Positions 1-8,975 of a stretch of DNA of 64,000 nt are shown piece after piece. Numbering within the stretch: position 1 is the first letter of the stretch; each line of letters starts with the position of its first letter. The DNA is taken from assembly GCF_009903625.1 (NCBI RefSeq), contig NZ_CP047569.1, forward strand, positions 3,512,501-3,576,500, read 5' to 3'. The notes under the pieces were generated by a model. That model ran no database searches. It was not told where the DNA came from and saw only the letters and a list, made by a program, of their open reading frames with translations. The position numbers and the translations under genes are program-made. The stretch is from Microbulbifer sp. ALW1 (lineage in GTDB: Bacteria > Pseudomonadota > Gammaproteobacteria > Pseudomonadales > Cellvibrionaceae).

Positions 1-1
1 A

Positions 2-865
2 CTCACCATCGGCACCGTGGTGGGTGGGGCCATGTTCGGCGACAACCTGTCGATCATTTCCGACACCACCATCGCTGCCACCCGCACTCAGGGAGTAAAA
101 ATGCGGGACAAGTTCCGCATGAACCTGCTCATTGCCCTGCCCGCCGCTGTCATTGCGTTGATCTGGCTGTATTTCTCCGGCACTACCGCACAGGTCAGCG
201 CACCCGGCGACTACGAGCTGATTCGGGTGCTGCCCTATATCATGGTGCTGGTATTGGCGGTGAGCGGCGTGAATGTTTTGCTGGTGCTGTTTATCGGCAT
301 TCTTCTCGCCGGCGCGATCGGGCTGGGCCTGCAGCCGGATTACGCCATCGCGGACTTGTCCAAGGATATTTATGCAGGCTACACCGGCATGCAGGAGATT
401 CTGATTCTGTCGCTGATGATCGGCGGCCTCGGCGCCCTGATGCGCGCCGGTGGCGGACTGGCCTGGCTGGGGCAGCAGATCGACCGCATCAGCCAGATCG
501 GCAGCCGCGGCCAGCCCGGGTGCAAAACCGGCGAGCTGGGGATCAGCACCGCGGTAGCGCTGACCAACGTTTGCACGGCCAACAATACCGTTGCGATCCT
601 GCTTACCGGGCAACTGGCCAAAGATATGGCGGAACGTTACGGCGTGGACCCGCGGCGCAGCGCCAGCCTACTGGATATTTACTCCTGCACAGTCCAGGGA
701 CTGCTGCCTTACGGCGCACAGATACTTCTGGCATCGTCGCTGGCAAAAGTTTCCCCGCTGGCTTTAGCGGGCAGTATCCACTACTGCTGGTTACTGGGGA
801 TCAGTGCGCTGATTTCCATTGTCACCGGACTGTTTAGTGGAAAAGCAACCGCGGTCAAAAGCTAA
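2..865 (+). CDS. Na+/H+ antiporter, NhaC family (5' partial)
   Basis: C-terminal part (about 287 residues) of an inner-membrane sodium/proton antiporter. The frame is open from base 2, so the N-terminus lies before the window. The first residues contain GDNLSIISDTTIAATRTQG, a hallmark stretch of the NhaC family, followed by several hydrophobic helices, two of them near residues 45-60 and 80-110, and a conserved segment with CTANNTVAILLTG in the second half. NhaC proteins usually have about 450-500 residues, so roughly 60 percent is visible. It ends 4 bases before the stop of the convergent hydrolase gene. Family assignment is firm; ion preference is inferred from the family only. Confidence 0.88.
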   Translation, partial: LTIGTVVGGAMFGDNLSIISDTTIAATRTQGVKMRDKFRMNLLIALPAAVIALIWLYFSGTTAQVSAPGDYELIRVLPYIMVLVLAVSGVNVLLVLFIGILLAGAIGLGLQPDYAIADLSKDIYAGYTGMQEILILSLMIGGLGALMRAGGGLAWLGQQIDRISQIGSRGQPGCKTGELGISTAVALTNVCTANNTVAILLTGQLAKDMAERYGVDPRRSASLLDIYSCTVQGLLPYGAQILLASSLAKVSPLALAGSIHYCWLLGISALISIVTGLFSGKATAVKS

Positions 866-869
866 TTCG

Positions 870-1568
870 CTATCGGAGCTGCTCCAGCCAGCACACGATG
901 GATTCCGCGAGTGCCTGCGGCTGTTCTAACGGGATCATGTGGCCGCAGTCTTCAATCAGCCGCAGCACGGCATTGGGAATCGCCGCCGCCAGTTCTTCTG
1001 CTTCTTCCAGTGAGCGCAAGGCGTCGTTCGGACTCGCGATCACCAGCGTCGGGCAGTCGATGGTCGCCGCCGGGACCTGGGAGCGATCCAGAGCCGATTG
1101 CGTCGCCAGCGCTTGGTATCCCAGCCGGCGACTCATTTCCTTGATATAAGCAACCAGCGCCTTATCCGCAGCATTGTCCGGGTGCAGCGAATGGGCAATG
1201 GTGCTATTGCTCAGGCCCCGAAACCTCTCCGGGGTCAACGCCTGTACCGCCTGCATTTTCGCTTTCTTCTGCTGCGCGGTGTCTTCGCGAAGCGAGCTGG
1301 CGACAATGATCAGCGCTTCCACACGCTCCGGGTAATCCGCAGCCAGCTGTCTTGCGATATAGCCACCGAGAGAAAAGCCGATCAAGACAAACCGCTGCGG
1401 AAGGTTTTCGGCAATTTGGCGAGCCATATCGCGAATGGTCGGCCCGTCGCCGAGGGGGGCATCAACGATGGACCAGTCTTCCGGCAGGTAATTTTTGAAC
1501 TCATTCCAGAGTGTCGCATCCAGCATAAAGCCGGGAATCAGAGCGACCGGGGGTGAGGCGGAATGCAC
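870..1568 (-). CDS. alpha/beta hydrolase
   Basis: Soluble alpha/beta-hydrolase-fold protein of about 232 residues. It shows the nucleophile elbow GFSLGG (Ser near residue 66), an acid-loop candidate in ASPNDALRS near 180 and the catalytic-His segment CGHMIPLEQP near 210, so the triad looks complete. I start it at the GTG at 1568 because GGAGAG sits about 6 bases upstream; a TTG at 1580 would add four residues. It follows the PhoD-like phosphatase on the same strand after 28 bases and is probably co-transcribed with it. Substrate unknown; BioH-, esterase- or lactonase-like roles are all possible. Confidence 0.8.
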   Translation of the reverse strand: MHSASPPVALIPGFMLDATLWNEFKNYLPEDWSIVDAPLGDGPTIRDMARQIAENLPQRFVLIGFSLGGYIARQLAADYPERVEALIIVASSLREDTAQQKKAKMQAVQALTPERFRGLSNSTIAHSLHPDNAADKALVAYIKEMSRRLGYQALATQSALDRSQVPAATIDCPTLVIASPNDALRSLEEAEELAAAIPNAVLRLIEDCGHMIPLEQPQALAESIVCWLEQLR

Positions 1569-1596
1569 AAGACTCTCCAATTAGTGAAAATAATGT

Positions 1597-3210
1597 TCAA
1601 GCTAGGGAGGTTGACTCTACTGAACGCTGCCGCAATAAAATGTGCCGTTCTTCCCAATCAATTTTCGGTGCACCCTGTGCATCCCGGGCTTTGAAATCCC
1701 AGCACAGCACTTCTGCACTGACACCATCATCGACCGAAGTAAATCGCACGGTTACGAAATTGTTATTGCTGATTTCGCCCTGTCTTTCGTTGCGCGTGCT
1801 ACCGGAATGCCGGTAGCGTACTTGTGCACGAATGTCGTCGGTGGGTCGATGCGGAAAATGTCCCGGCTCCTGATCGGGCACCGCCGCAGCGCTGGGCAGG
1901 CAGGACAGGGGCGACGATACGACCTCCACCACCTGTTTGCCGTTCAGTTCAAACTGCGCCAATCGGCTGAAATGCACATCCCCCGCCAGCACCAACACAT
2001 CCTGACTGCAGGCATTCAGTGCGCGCACTAGGTCCTGGTATTGGCCAGTGTCAGCGAGGGAGTGATCGCCGAACCCCAGTGCCACTTTCAAGGCTTTGCC
2101 GCGACCGGGAGTCTGGAATTGCCAGCGGGTGAGAATGGGGGCCGGCAGAACCAGAACTCCGGGCGTCCGAAGCCCCTCCAGCCACTGCTGCATACGGGTA
2201 AACGTTTTGTTGTCGGTAAAGCGGCCATCCCGACCAGGTTCCCGCTGCAGTCGAGTGTCCAGTACAAAGAAGCTGAGATCCGAACCAATATCAAACTGAC
2301 TGGAGGGCTGCCCCTGGGGCAACTGATAGGCATCGAACAGGCTACGCGCAGTATCCTTCCAAATATCGCGAACTTTGCGCGACCAGAGCACTGGTAAAAA
2401 GCCCGGAGGATTGGGGTAATCGTTCCAGAACTCGTGATCACCCGCGAGGAAATAGTGATTACCGCTCGCCAGCAAGCGACGCAGCCCGCCGCGCCAGGTC
2501 GCGCGATATTCCTTGCTGAAAATGCCATTCAAAGTGCGGCGAATTCGCTTGCGAGAGCGCAGCGCCATCAGCGAGAAGTTGCGGGTACTGAAACCGGGTA
2601 CCAGGGTGAAACCGGTATTGGAAAACGCGGTATCCAGGTAGACCTGATCCCCGCCGAGAAAAGAAACATCCGGGCGATGTGCTTGCGGCAACGCATCCAG
2701 TGCTTCTGCCAGCGCGCCGTGATCCCCGTGGCGATAAAAACAGGTGCCATACCAGACATTGAAGCCATCGCCCAGGCCGTCTGGCTGCCCGCGAAGATCC
2801 GCCTCGGCCAATTTGATTGGGCGGGCATTACCGTGCGGATCGGTCCCCGTTTGCCAAAGTGAGAGCCGGTAACGACAAGCCGGCAGGGTTGGAATGGATA
2901 TCACCCCATAGTGGAGCCCCGATACCTGCTGCCCCAATGTAACCGGGATATCACGGCAGACGGACTCGTGCGCGAGCAGGTCGCCGCCATTATCGAGTAA
3001 CGGCTCACAGCGCAGCCAAAGCCTCTCGGGTAACGATTCAACAAATGCTCCCAGCCACACCTGCGCGTGACGCGCGCCATCGAACCCATGTGGTACAAGC
3101 ATAAAATCGTTGTCACAAACCGCGCCCGACGCCACCGAGTTGCTGAGCCCGGTGCTCGTCCCGTGTGTTTCGTCTGCGTCCAGTTGCCGCGTCGCCGCCG
3201 ATGTATCCAT
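1597..3210 (-). CDS. PhoD-like metallophosphatase family protein
   Basis: 537-residue protein of the PhoD-like metallophosphoesterase group. Metal-site motifs appear in order: GTCFYRHGD (about 155), GGDQVYLD (about 186), AGDHEFWND (about 255) and LAGDVHFSR (about 400). No signal peptide or Tat motif is visible at the N-terminus, unlike secreted PhoD, so a cytoplasmic phosphodiesterase or phosphatase acting on an unknown substrate is likely. The start ATG has AGGGA about 6 bases upstream and an in-frame stop just above it, which fixes the start. A run of four 12-base repeats sits directly upstream. Probably first gene of an operon with the hydrolase. Confidence 0.8.
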   Translation of the reverse strand: MDTSAATRQLDADETHGTSTGLSNSVASGAVCDNDFMLVPHGFDGARHAQVWLGAFVESLPERLWLRCEPLLDNGGDLLAHESVCRDIPVTLGQQVSGLHYGVISIPTLPACRYRLSLWQTGTDPHGNARPIKLAEADLRGQPDGLGDGFNVWYGTCFYRHGDHGALAEALDALPQAHRPDVSFLGGDQVYLDTAFSNTGFTLVPGFSTRNFSLMALRSRKRIRRTLNGIFSKEYRATWRGGLRRLLASGNHYFLAGDHEFWNDYPNPPGFLPVLWSRKVRDIWKDTARSLFDAYQLPQGQPSSQFDIGSDLSFFVLDTRLQREPGRDGRFTDNKTFTRMQQWLEGLRTPGVLVLPAPILTRWQFQTPGRGKALKVALGFGDHSLADTGQYQDLVRALNACSQDVLVLAGDVHFSRLAQFELNGKQVVEVVSSPLSCLPSAAAVPDQEPGHFPHRPTDDIRAQVRYRHSGSTRNERQGEISNNNFVTVRFTSVDDGVSAEVLCWDFKARDAQGAPKIDWEERHILLRQRSVESTSLA

Positions 3211-3221
3211 ACCCCGTCCCT

Positions 3222-3269
3222 ATTCCCAAAAACAATCCCAAAAACTATCCCAAAAACCATTCCAAAAAC
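3222..3269 (-). repeat. four 12-bp tandem repeats upstream of the phosphatase gene
   Basis: Four adjacent 12-base units, consensus on the plus strand NATCCCAAAAAC with one or two changes each, starting 11 bases upstream of the phosphatase start codon and of its ribosome binding site. They lie in the 5' leader, not in the gene's own frame, since a stop codon separates them from the ATG. Confidence 0.85.
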
Positions 3270-3490
3270 GGCCGAAAATAGTTCAGCCACAGTCATTTTT
3301 ATTGAGTCCCGCCTGACGGGCGCGGCGAATATGGTCGCAGAATCTGACTCGACGTCAACATTGGCACTACACTGGGCGACCTCGAGTCTCTACCATGCAA
3401 AACTAAAAGTCCGGCAGTGTCAGGCAAAATCGTGTAATCGTGATATCGCGGCATATAAGCAAACCCTGGTAGCAAACAAGGAATATCGTA

Positions 3491-4372
3491 TTGAAGACTT
3501 TTCTCGCCGTGATCCTGCTCGCGGTTCTGGTTTGGGTAGTCCCTATTTTGTGGCAACGCTGGCGACGGCAGTATTTGCGCAGCCGCCAGCTGACCGCGGA
3601 ACAGTACTCCATCCTTAAATCCCGGCTGGCCCTCTATTCCTATCTGCCCAAGGAGCAGCAACAGGAGCTGGCACAGAACATCAGCCTGTTTCTGCGGGAC
3701 AAGGAGTTTGTCGGCTGCAATGGGCAGGTCATTACCGAAGAGATCCGGGTGGTGATTGCCGCTCACGCCTGCCAGCTGCTGTTACAACGGGACAACAATT
3801 GCTATCCCGAACTACAAACGGTGCTGGTCTACCCCGATGCCTATGTCGCGCAGGAAACCCGCCACCAGGGGCATGTGCAATCCACGCACCTGAGCGCCCG
3901 TGCCGGCGAGGCCCATTACCGCGGTCCGGTAGTACTTTCCTGGGATGACATTCGACAGGGGCTCGCCCATCCCGAGCAGGGGCACAATGTGGCGATTCAC
4001 GAATTTGCGCACAAGCTGGATGAAGAGGACGGCTATGTGGACGGGCGACCGCCATTTGAAAACAGTGCGGATGGGAAGAATTGGGCTCCGGTGATGCGGG
4101 AGGCATTTGCGGAGTTGCGGCAGAGGATTCACGCCCTGCACGGTGAAACAGCGAGTTCACCAGCTACAGACGCGCTTTCCGTTGAGAAGCCCTCGGTTTT
4201 GGATACCTATGGTGCCCAGTCCCCGGCAGAGTTTTTTGCGGTGGCGACGGAGGCCTATTTTGTTATTCCAACGGCGATGGAAGCGGCTCACCCGGTACTG
4301 TATCGGGAGATGCAAAAATTTTACCGAACAGATCCTGCCGCACTGCTGCGTGGAAGTCGTCCGGGCGGTTGA
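3491..4372 (+). CDS. mtfA: MtfA-like zinc peptidase (M90 family)
   Basis: 293-residue zinc metallopeptidase related to MtfA, which in enterobacteria interacts with the repressor Mlc and so influences glucose PTS expression. The HEFAHKLDEEDG motif (HExxH, residues about 171-175) carries the zinc ligands, and the surrounding pattern, including VIAAHACQLLL and LVYPDAYV, is typical. Unlike E. coli MtfA it begins with a hydrophobic segment (residues 3-18), suggesting a membrane anchor. Start is TTG at 3491 with AAGGA upstream. The last 110 bases overlap the 3' end of the convergent MocA-like gene. The Mlc role is not shown to apply here. Confidence 0.85.
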   Translation: MKTFLAVILLAVLVWVVPILWQRWRRQYLRSRQLTAEQYSILKSRLALYSYLPKEQQQELAQNISLFLRDKEFVGCNGQVITEEIRVVIAAHACQLLLQRDNNCYPELQTVLVYPDAYVAQETRHQGHVQSTHLSARAGEAHYRGPVVLSWDDIRQGLAHPEQGHNVAIHEFAHKLDEEDGYVDGRPPFENSADGKNWAPVMREAFAELRQRIHALHGETASSPATDALSVEKPSVLDTYGAQSPAEFFAVATEAYFVIPTAMEAAHPVLYREMQKFYRTDPAALLRGSRPGG

Positions 4373-4928
4373 TATCGCAATTGATCGCAGGATCCGCCAC
4401 TTCAACATCGATGACTGCATCGCTGTAGATGCGCAGCACCTTTTCCACCCCGGTTCTGCGCAGGCGCGAGAGCGCTGACAGGAAACGCCGCCCTATGGCG
4501 ATCGGGTAACCGCGGGTTCCGGCACAGACCGGCACACAGATGCGATCTTCTTCCGCGGACTGCAGTAGGGTCACCAGTGTTTCAGGTTCGACAAAGGGCA
4601 TATCACCCAGGCAGACCAGCACCGCTTTGGGATTGGCACCCTGTCGCTGCATCTGTTCCACGGACGATGCCAGGCTGGCGCCAATTCCAACAGGCCAGAC
4701 CGGTGCGTGCAGGACTTGTACGGGAAATTTGCTGAGACCGTTGCCGATGACCGGGTCACGGGCACGCAATACTACTTGGACCTGGGTATCTTCAAGACTG
4801 GACGCGGCTTCCAGGGCGGTCTGGAGTGTGCGCAGCAACATGGGTTCGCCCTGGATACTGGCCAGGCGTTTATCGCTGCCAAATCGATGAGAGTAACCAG
4901 CGGCCAGAATCACAATTGAATATTCCAT
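4263..4928 (-). CDS. MocA/MobA-like NTP transferase
   Basis: About 221-residue nucleotidyltransferase of the MobA-like group. The start region ILAAGYSHRFGSDKRL is the nucleotide-binding loop (LAAGxSxRxGxxK), and VLVCLGDMPFVEP near residues 100-112 is the second conserved acidic motif. Relatives transfer CMP or GMP to molybdopterin (MocA, MobA) or act on other small molecules. The start at 4928 is chosen because the motif normally begins within ten residues of the N-terminus; an ATG at 4946 is possible. It lies 47 bases downstream of tamB on the same strand and its end overlaps the MtfA-like gene. No xanthine-dehydrogenase-type partner is visible nearby. Confidence 0.8.
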   Translation of the reverse strand: MEYSIVILAAGYSHRFGSDKRLASIQGEPMLLRTLQTALEAASSLEDTQVQVVLRARDPVIGNGLSKFPVQVLHAPVWPVGIGASLASSVEQMQRQGANPKAVLVCLGDMPFVEPETLVTLLQSAEEDRICVPVCAGTRGYPIAIGRRFLSALSRLRRTGVEKVLRIYSDAVIDVEVADPAINCDINRPDDFHAAVRQDLFGKIFASPDTVPGEPLPSPLE

Positions 4929-4975
4929 TTCGATTGCTCCCATCATTTTTAATAGTGTTCAGTTTTTATAGTCGG

Positions 4976-7900
4976 TCAATAATCCTTCTTCCACTGCAAT
5001 TCGACACTTCCGCCGCCGCTTTCGTTGTTCTCAGACGATTTGATATCGAGGCGCAAATTTTTACGTAACTCTATCTGCATCTCCGCCTGCCAGGGGTTCA
5101 GAGGGTCTGTACTACGCTGCAGCTCCAGGTAGATACGGCTGGTGATGTATTTCCCCAGGCTGAGAGAATATTGGTCTCCTTCATCGGTGGCCTCAGACTC
5201 AAAGTCAAGCGTATCCAGCCCGACTAGGTCGCGGGTGCTGGCCAGCGGATCAAACCCGGTATTGCCAGTTTGCAGGGTGCGCACCACGCTGACCAGGCGC
5301 ACCGCCTGTAACGGGGAAATATCCGTCAGGGATTTGCCGAACAGCAGCTGGGCGAAAATTTCATCCTGGGCGGCGGCGGGGTTGGAACTGAACTCAATTT
5401 TGGGGTCGTCGGTCGTGCCGGAAATCTCCGCGGTAATCTCCCCCTCGGCATAGGTGTGCACCCCCTTCACGTAGATGGCCGCTACGTTGTTCTCGAACTG
5501 CACCTGCCCGTCCTGCAGGTCGAACTTTTTACCCAACAGGTCGAATTTGCCACGCACGATGGTCAAGGTTCCGGAGGCCTGGGGATCGGCTGCGGTGCCG
5601 GCAATCTCCACCTTGCCCTTGAGCTCTGAATCGAGCCCCAGCCCGCGCACGTAAGATTGCTGATCCAGTACGACTTCCAGCGCCAGGCGAATATGTTCCA
5701 TCAATGGCGGTCCCATATCTCGCTCACCGCTGTCCATCTCCACCTCTATCACGTCGATTTCCGGCACGCTGCTGCCAATAAAATGCTCAACCTGCACCGC
5801 CAGCGGGCGCAAGTTGAGCGAGCCGGCAAGCAGGGCGTCGTCGGTGGTACCGGTAAGACGAATTTCACCGCTGAATGCCCCCTTGGCGCCGGGCATATTC
5901 AACAGGTGCGCCTTCTTCGCGTTAAGAGAGAAGTTCAGGCTGGGCGGCTGCGGCGCATTGAAAGTAACCGCGCCTTCAAGGTCCACCCTTCCGCGATCTC
6001 CGTCTCTGGCACTCGCTTCCACGATACGCCAGGCATCTGGCGTCAGTTCCCCCACAAACACCACTTTGCGCAAACGGGTGTTGCTGGGACGGTGCTCGTA
6101 GTAGCCCTCTTGTAACTGAATCTTGCCGCGGGCATTGGGGGCGATACTGGTTCCATCTGCAGACAAGTTGAAATCCAGACGCCCGCGCATGGTGTGTATT
6201 TCCGGATCAAAAAAGGCACCCAGCGCCGCCAGGTCCGCGGTGCCGTTCGCGTCGAGATCCACGGGCAGCGGCGGCAATTCCTCCCCTTCTGGTTTTTCCC
6301 GGAACAGCTGCTCCAGAATGGGTGCAATTGCCAGGGTCGCCCGGGCATCCGCCGCACTGCGGCTACCGTGGCTGGCATCCAGATTGGCCTCCAAACTTCC
6401 AGCGCGGGTTTGCCACTCGAGCAACAACGTCAGTGGAGATTGCACCAGTGCATCGTCGCGCAGCGCCGGGGCCCGGCCCAGAACTTTCAGTTCCCCGGCC
6501 AGGTCAGGTTCCCGGGGCGTTCCCTTGGCGGTGGCCCACAAACTGAGCTCGCCACTGTCGCTGATATCGGCGTTGATCCATTCCTCAAAGTCCGCCAGTA
6601 CCGCTTGCGCCCGCACCTCCAGGTCCAGCGCCTGTTCACTCAGGCTGCCGTCGGCGGTCAGCTGGTTGCGGTTGGCCCACAGCAGTTTGACCTCCGACAG
6701 CATCACTTGCGCACTGCCGTAACTCACGTCGCCCTGCACGTGCCAGGGTTCGCCGCGGAATTCGCCGCTCCCCAGGATATTGGCACTGGCTTGCGGCGAT
6801 TTGAACGGGCCGGAGAATTGGCCGTCGATACTGATTTCCCCCATCAGCGACGGCGGCAGCGACACCCCGGCCAGTTTTGCCATGCGGATGGGAATATTGC
6901 GCGCGGCGACACTGCCATTGGCGCGCTGTGCCTTTGGTTCAACCACACCATTCAGTTCCAACCAGGCGTTGCCGCGCTCGCGGGCCTGCTCAGCGTCGAG
7001 CGCCAGGGCTCCGGTTCCGGTCACGCGTTCGCGGGACTGCGCCAGCGGGTAATCCTGGCCGGGATCAACGACTTCATCGGGAACCAGTGAGCGGTCCCCC
7101 TCTGGCGCCGCCTCGGCTGCGGTTGCGGTACCGGTGTACAGATCCAGCCGCAGGCGATCGAAGGTCAATTGCTCGGCGTTACCAGCGGCACCACCACGCA
7201 GGCGATAGCGGTACTCGCGGTAGTGACCATCCGAAGACAGGCGCGCGGACATTTTCGGGTTATCCCAGGGTCCCTTGACCGAAACCACAGCATCCAGATC
7301 TACCGTAGTGCCGGGATCCACTGGTACCCCGAACTGCTCCGGCTCGAATCCCCGCGCGGCGACATCCAATTGAAACTGCAGGGCTTTGCCCTCGATATTG
7401 ATTTCGCCGCTACCACCAACTCTCAGGTTCTCCCCCTCTAGCAGTAGATGGCTGATGGCAAACTTCTTCAGGTCACCCGCAGCCTGCCCTTCGAGCCGGG
7501 TTTCCAGCTCCTGATATTGCACATCACTGGCCAGCTGTACGGTCAGCTTCGGATTAGCCCAAGGGCCAGCCGCGGTAACCTGCAACCGCTCAATGGTGCC
7601 ATCCAGCTCTGCGGGTATCTCCACTTCTCGGGTTTCTTCCAGGGCGACGAGAATTTTTCGGATTTCCGCCAGCGACAGCTGTTCTACAAGCCCTTTGAGG
7701 TCAATAGACTCACCACCGATATCCACACTGCCGCTGACATCCAGCTGTGTGTCGGCCAGTTTCAGTCGCGCGGTGCGGATATGAATATCATCGGCGAGCG
7801 TTTCCACTTCCCCGGTAAGGTGAAGTGGTTGCTGCTGGTAGCTGGACCGCAGTTCCAGGCTACCGTTGGCACTGGGCTGTTTCAGTGGCCCCTGGATATC

Positions 7901-8974
7901 CAGATCCGCCGACAGCCAACCACCCTGCAGGTAGTCCTGCCAGGGCTGGGAAATGGCGAGCGGCAGTTTATTCAGCTGCAGCTGCAATGCCATTTCCTCG
8001 CCATTGATGTTGCCGCTGACGGTATTGCGGCTATCGTCCACCGTCAGCACCAGGTCGTCCGTTGCCACGGACCAGGGAGATAGCACCACATCCGCACGGC
8101 CGGTGAGACCGAAGCTGTGGTGCACCAGTGGCAGGGTGAATCGCTCAACCGCAAGGTGTAACTGGTTCTCGCCAGACAGTTTGACCAACAGCTGGCCGTC
8201 CGCATCCAGGCGCTCGCCTTCCGGCAACTGCAGCATCTTGCCGAGGAAGCCACCGGGCTGCTCATCGGCAGAGAGGGTCAGCCGGTAATTGTCCTGATCC
8301 AGCATGCTGCCATCCAGCTGTATGCGCAGCTGCTTGCCCTGCACTTCAGCGACCTTCAGCGACAATTCCGATTCCCGGTCCGGCCAGCGATAGCTGCCAT
8401 AGCCATTTACCGAAACCTGAGGAAAATTTTTCAATCCCTGGTCGATTACCGTAAGTTGGCCAACGGATAAACGCTCGATCCAAATGGCCGGCATGGTGGC
8501 ATCGTCGACTTCTTCCGCGGCATCTTCCACTTCTTCTTCGGTTACATGCGCCTGGAGGTATTCCCCCAGCACGGTGTTATCAAACAGCAGCGAATCGGCA
8601 CTCAGCTCAGGAATATGGATCTGGTTGCGCCACAGACGCTGCAAATCCACATGGATAGTGAGCTTGCGCGCTTCTGCCAGGGGCTGCTCCTTGTAGCGCA
8701 CCCGCAACAACTCGAAATACCAGCGCCCGAGTTCGGGACTGCGCAGCCCTTCCGCGGTGATGTCCAGATCCGGCAAATAATGCCGGGCAATGGAAAGTCC
8801 ACCGCGGGTCAAGGCCTCGCGGCCGCTCTCGGACCCCAGCAGAAAAATTGCCAGTAATAATGGCAACAGCAGGATTACGGCGTACAGGGCCAGGCGAGGC
8901 GCACGGAGTCTGCGCCGGCGCTTGAGAGGCCCGGTATCCGGATGAGAAGGGTTGGCTGGTGACTCATGCTGCAT
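4976..8974 (-). CDS. tamB: translocation and assembly module subunit TamB
   Basis: 1332-residue inner-membrane-anchored, periplasm-spanning protein of the TamB family (AsmA-like). It has a single N-terminal transmembrane helix (about residues 29-47, ALYAVILLLPLLLAIFLLG) after a basic segment, a long repetitive beta-rich region, and the C-terminal DUF490/TamB domain with QAVRLVSVVRTLQTG and the terminal SGGGSVELQWKKDY. TamB works with the outer-membrane protein TamA in assembly of some beta-barrel proteins and in phospholipid transport to the outer membrane. It starts one base after the tamA stop codon, so the two are translationally close and surely one operon. Length is typical. Confidence 0.95.
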   Translation of the reverse strand: MQHESPANPSHPDTGPLKRRRRLRAPRLALYAVILLLPLLLAIFLLGSESGREALTRGGLSIARHYLPDLDITAEGLRSPELGRWYFELLRVRYKEQPLAEARKLTIHVDLQRLWRNQIHIPELSADSLLFDNTVLGEYLQAHVTEEEVEDAAEEVDDATMPAIWIERLSVGQLTVIDQGLKNFPQVSVNGYGSYRWPDRESELSLKVAEVQGKQLRIQLDGSMLDQDNYRLTLSADEQPGGFLGKMLQLPEGERLDADGQLLVKLSGENQLHLAVERFTLPLVHHSFGLTGRADVVLSPWSVATDDLVLTVDDSRNTVSGNINGEEMALQLQLNKLPLAISQPWQDYLQGGWLSADLDIQGPLKQPSANGSLELRSSYQQQPLHLTGEVETLADDIHIRTARLKLADTQLDVSGSVDIGGESIDLKGLVEQLSLAEIRKILVALEETREVEIPAELDGTIERLQVTAAGPWANPKLTVQLASDVQYQELETRLEGQAAGDLKKFAISHLLLEGENLRVGGSGEINIEGKALQFQLDVAARGFEPEQFGVPVDPGTTVDLDAVVSVKGPWDNPKMSARLSSDGHYREYRYRLRGGAAGNAEQLTFDRLRLDLYTGTATAAEAAPEGDRSLVPDEVVDPGQDYPLAQSRERVTGTGALALDAEQARERGNAWLELNGVVEPKAQRANGSVAARNIPIRMAKLAGVSLPPSLMGEISIDGQFSGPFKSPQASANILGSGEFRGEPWHVQGDVSYGSAQVMLSEVKLLWANRNQLTADGSLSEQALDLEVRAQAVLADFEEWINADISDSGELSLWATAKGTPREPDLAGELKVLGRAPALRDDALVQSPLTLLLEWQTRAGSLEANLDASHGSRSAADARATLAIAPILEQLFREKPEGEELPPLPVDLDANGTADLAALGAFFDPEIHTMRGRLDFNLSADGTSIAPNARGKIQLQEGYYEHRPSNTRLRKVVFVGELTPDAWRIVEASARDGDRGRVDLEGAVTFNAPQPPSLNFSLNAKKAHLLNMPGAKGAFSGEIRLTGTTDDALLAGSLNLRPLAVQVEHFIGSSVPEIDVIEVEMDSGERDMGPPLMEHIRLALEVVLDQQSYVRGLGLDSELKGKVEIAGTAADPQASGTLTIVRGKFDLLGKKFDLQDGQVQFENNVAAIYVKGVHTYAEGEITAEISGTTDDPKIEFSSNPAAAQDEIFAQLLFGKSLTDISPLQAVRLVSVVRTLQTGNTGFDPLASTRDLVGLDTLDFESEATDEGDQYSLSLGKYITSRIYLELQRSTDPLNPWQAEMQIELRKNLRLDIKSSENNESGGGSVELQWKKDY

Positions 8975-8975
8975 A

